Shown here one piece after another: positions 4,712-5,465 of a DNA stretch of 5,465 nucleotides. The first letter of the stretch is position 1, and every line of letters begins with the position of its first letter. A program made the translations under genes and the position numbers. The stretch is from Dehalococcoidia bacterium (lineage in GTDB: Bacteria; Chloroflexota; Dehalococcoidia; UBA2979): contig SCTU01000111.1 of NCBI GenBank assembly GCA_004297315.1, positions 1 through 5,465 of the forward strand, read 5' to 3'. The notes below the pieces were generated by a model, which was not told where the DNA came from, made no database searches, and saw only the letters and a list, made by a program, of their open reading frames with translations.

Positions 4712-5465
4712 TCAGGCCCGCAGCCCGGCGAAGAACGTGGCCACATCGCGCGCAAACAACTCAGGCTCCTCGAACGCGGCGAAATGGCCGCCCCGTGGCT
4801 GTTCCGAGTAGTGGACGAGCCGCCCCATGCGCTCCACGACCTCGCGCGACGCTGCCCACGGCTCGGCGGGGAACCTCGCGAAGCCGAGCGGGACGCTATC
4901 GGGAATGCGGCTGGCCATGGGCTCAACCGTGTGCGCCCGCTCGTAATAGATCCGGCTCGCCGAGAGGATGTGGCCCGTCAGCCAGTACAGCGTGACGTTC
5001 GTCAGCACCCGGTCACGATCGAGGCGATCCCAGAGATCGTCGCCGTGGTCAGCCCAAGCCCAGAACTTCTCGAGGATCCACGCGAGCAGGCCGACCGGTG
5101 AGTCGTTAAGCGCGTATCCGAGGGTCTGCGGGCGCGTGCGTTGGATACGCGAGTACCCGGTCTCCTCCGCCTCGAACTGCTCCCGACGTGCGCGATATGT
5201 TCGCTCGGCCTCCGACACCGGCGCGCCCTCAGGTGGGGGTGGAGCGCCCGTCACGAAGTTCAGGTGGAGGCCAATCACCGCTTCGGGATGCTGCCGCGCG
5301 AGCGCCGTCCCGATGATCGCGCCCCAATCCCCGCCCTGGACTCCGTACCGCTCGTAGCCGAGTTCGCGCATCAGCGAATGCAGCCGTTCCGCGATCCGGC
5401 CCGGGTGCAGGCCTGGTGCGCGAGGCGTGTCGGAGAATCCGAACCCCGGCAACGACGGCACGATC
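4712..5465 (-). CDS. Epoxide-hydrolase-like alpha/beta hydrolase, N-terminal part outside window
   Basis: The visible 250 residues are the C-terminal two thirds of an alpha/beta hydrolase resembling the microsomal / juvenile-hormone epoxide hydrolase group, which opens epoxides to vicinal diols. Counting from the first visible Val (codon at 5461), there is SLPGFGFSD (3-11), typical of the family. The nucleophile elbow GGDWG carries the likely catalytic Asp at 45. A lid segment with WLTGHILSASRIYYE (160-174) may supply the proton-donor Tyr. FPAEP (197-201) contains a candidate catalytic Glu at 200, and GGHFAAFEEPEL (224-235) carries the catalytic His at 226. The family is usually about 370-400 residues, so roughly 130 residues, including the N-terminal domain and the HGxPG oxyanion motif, should lie beyond the right edge. 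A GTG occurs at 5461, but it encodes a conserved Val of the core and is not a start. The substrate is unknown, and haloalkane or ester hydrolysis is less likely given the sequence style. The tRNA promoter follows right after its stop. Confidence 0.92.
   Translation of the reverse strand, partial: IVPSLPGFGFSDTPRAPGLHPGRIAERLHSLMRELGYERYGVQGGDWGAIIGTALARQHPEAVIGLHLNFVTGAPPPPEGAPVSEAERTYRARREQFEAEETGYSRIQRTRPQTLGYALNDSPVGLLAWILEKFWAWADHGDDLWDRLDRDRVLTNVTLYWLTGHILSASRIYYERAHTVEPMASRIPDSVPLGFARFPAEPWAASREVVERMGRLVHYSEQPRGGHFAAFEEPELFARDVATFFAGLRA

Noticed and set aside
4011..4811. Plus-strand 266-residue frame crossing the tRNA
   Set aside because: It spans the PH-like gene, the tRNA and the end of the hydrolase in antisense, and its Arg-rich translation has no domain.
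1..5465. CRISPR array, insertion sequence, integrase attachment site or phage genes
   Set aside because: I saw no spaced direct repeats, transposase or integrase motifs, or repeated copy of the tRNA 3' end that would mark an integration at tRNA-Arg.

Overview
The window is GC-rich bacterial chromosome, dense in genes. It probably comes from Chloroflexota (Dehalococcoidia-like). This is inferred from the GC content, the Thr/Pro-rich linker after a signal-anchor helix, the style of the cyclophilin sequences and the multi-GAF GGDEF protein. No marker gene settles the phylum, so the placement is tentative.

Layout. From the left edge to 2352, on the minus strand, lies most of a large membrane-anchored signalling protein: two N-terminal membrane helices, a coiled coil, four GAF-like domains, and the first residues of a GGDEF (diguanylate cyclase) domain cut by the window edge. 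Divergent to it, a 69-residue two-helix membrane protein runs on the plus strand (2351-2560); the two start codons share one CATG. A 171-bp convergent intergenic region (2561-2731) holds several hairpins and no gene. From 4664 down to 2732, on the minus strand, lies a compact unit: tRNA-Arg(CCG), a small membrane protein with a PH-like C-terminal half, a membrane-anchored cyclophilin and a cytosolic cyclophilin. A sigma70-like promoter precedes the tRNA. At the right edge, also on the minus strand, is the C-terminal two thirds of an epoxide-hydrolase-like alpha/beta hydrolase, whose start lies outside the window.

How the parts relate. The two cyclophilins probably assist proline isomerisation on the two faces of the membrane: one soluble, one tethered outside by a flexible linker. 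Their genes and the PH-like gene are joined by a 4-nt GTGA overlap and a 6-nt gap, so they are very likely co-transcribed and translationally coupled. The tRNA 3' CCA ends on the A of the next gene's ATG, so tRNA maturation and translation of that mRNA appear to compete. The hydrolase and the GGDEF receptor look functionally unrelated to this unit.

I found no defence system, mobile element, CRISPR array or obvious new pathway. The most notable points are gene-junction architectures: the tRNA/start-codon fusion and the divergent CATG start overlap.
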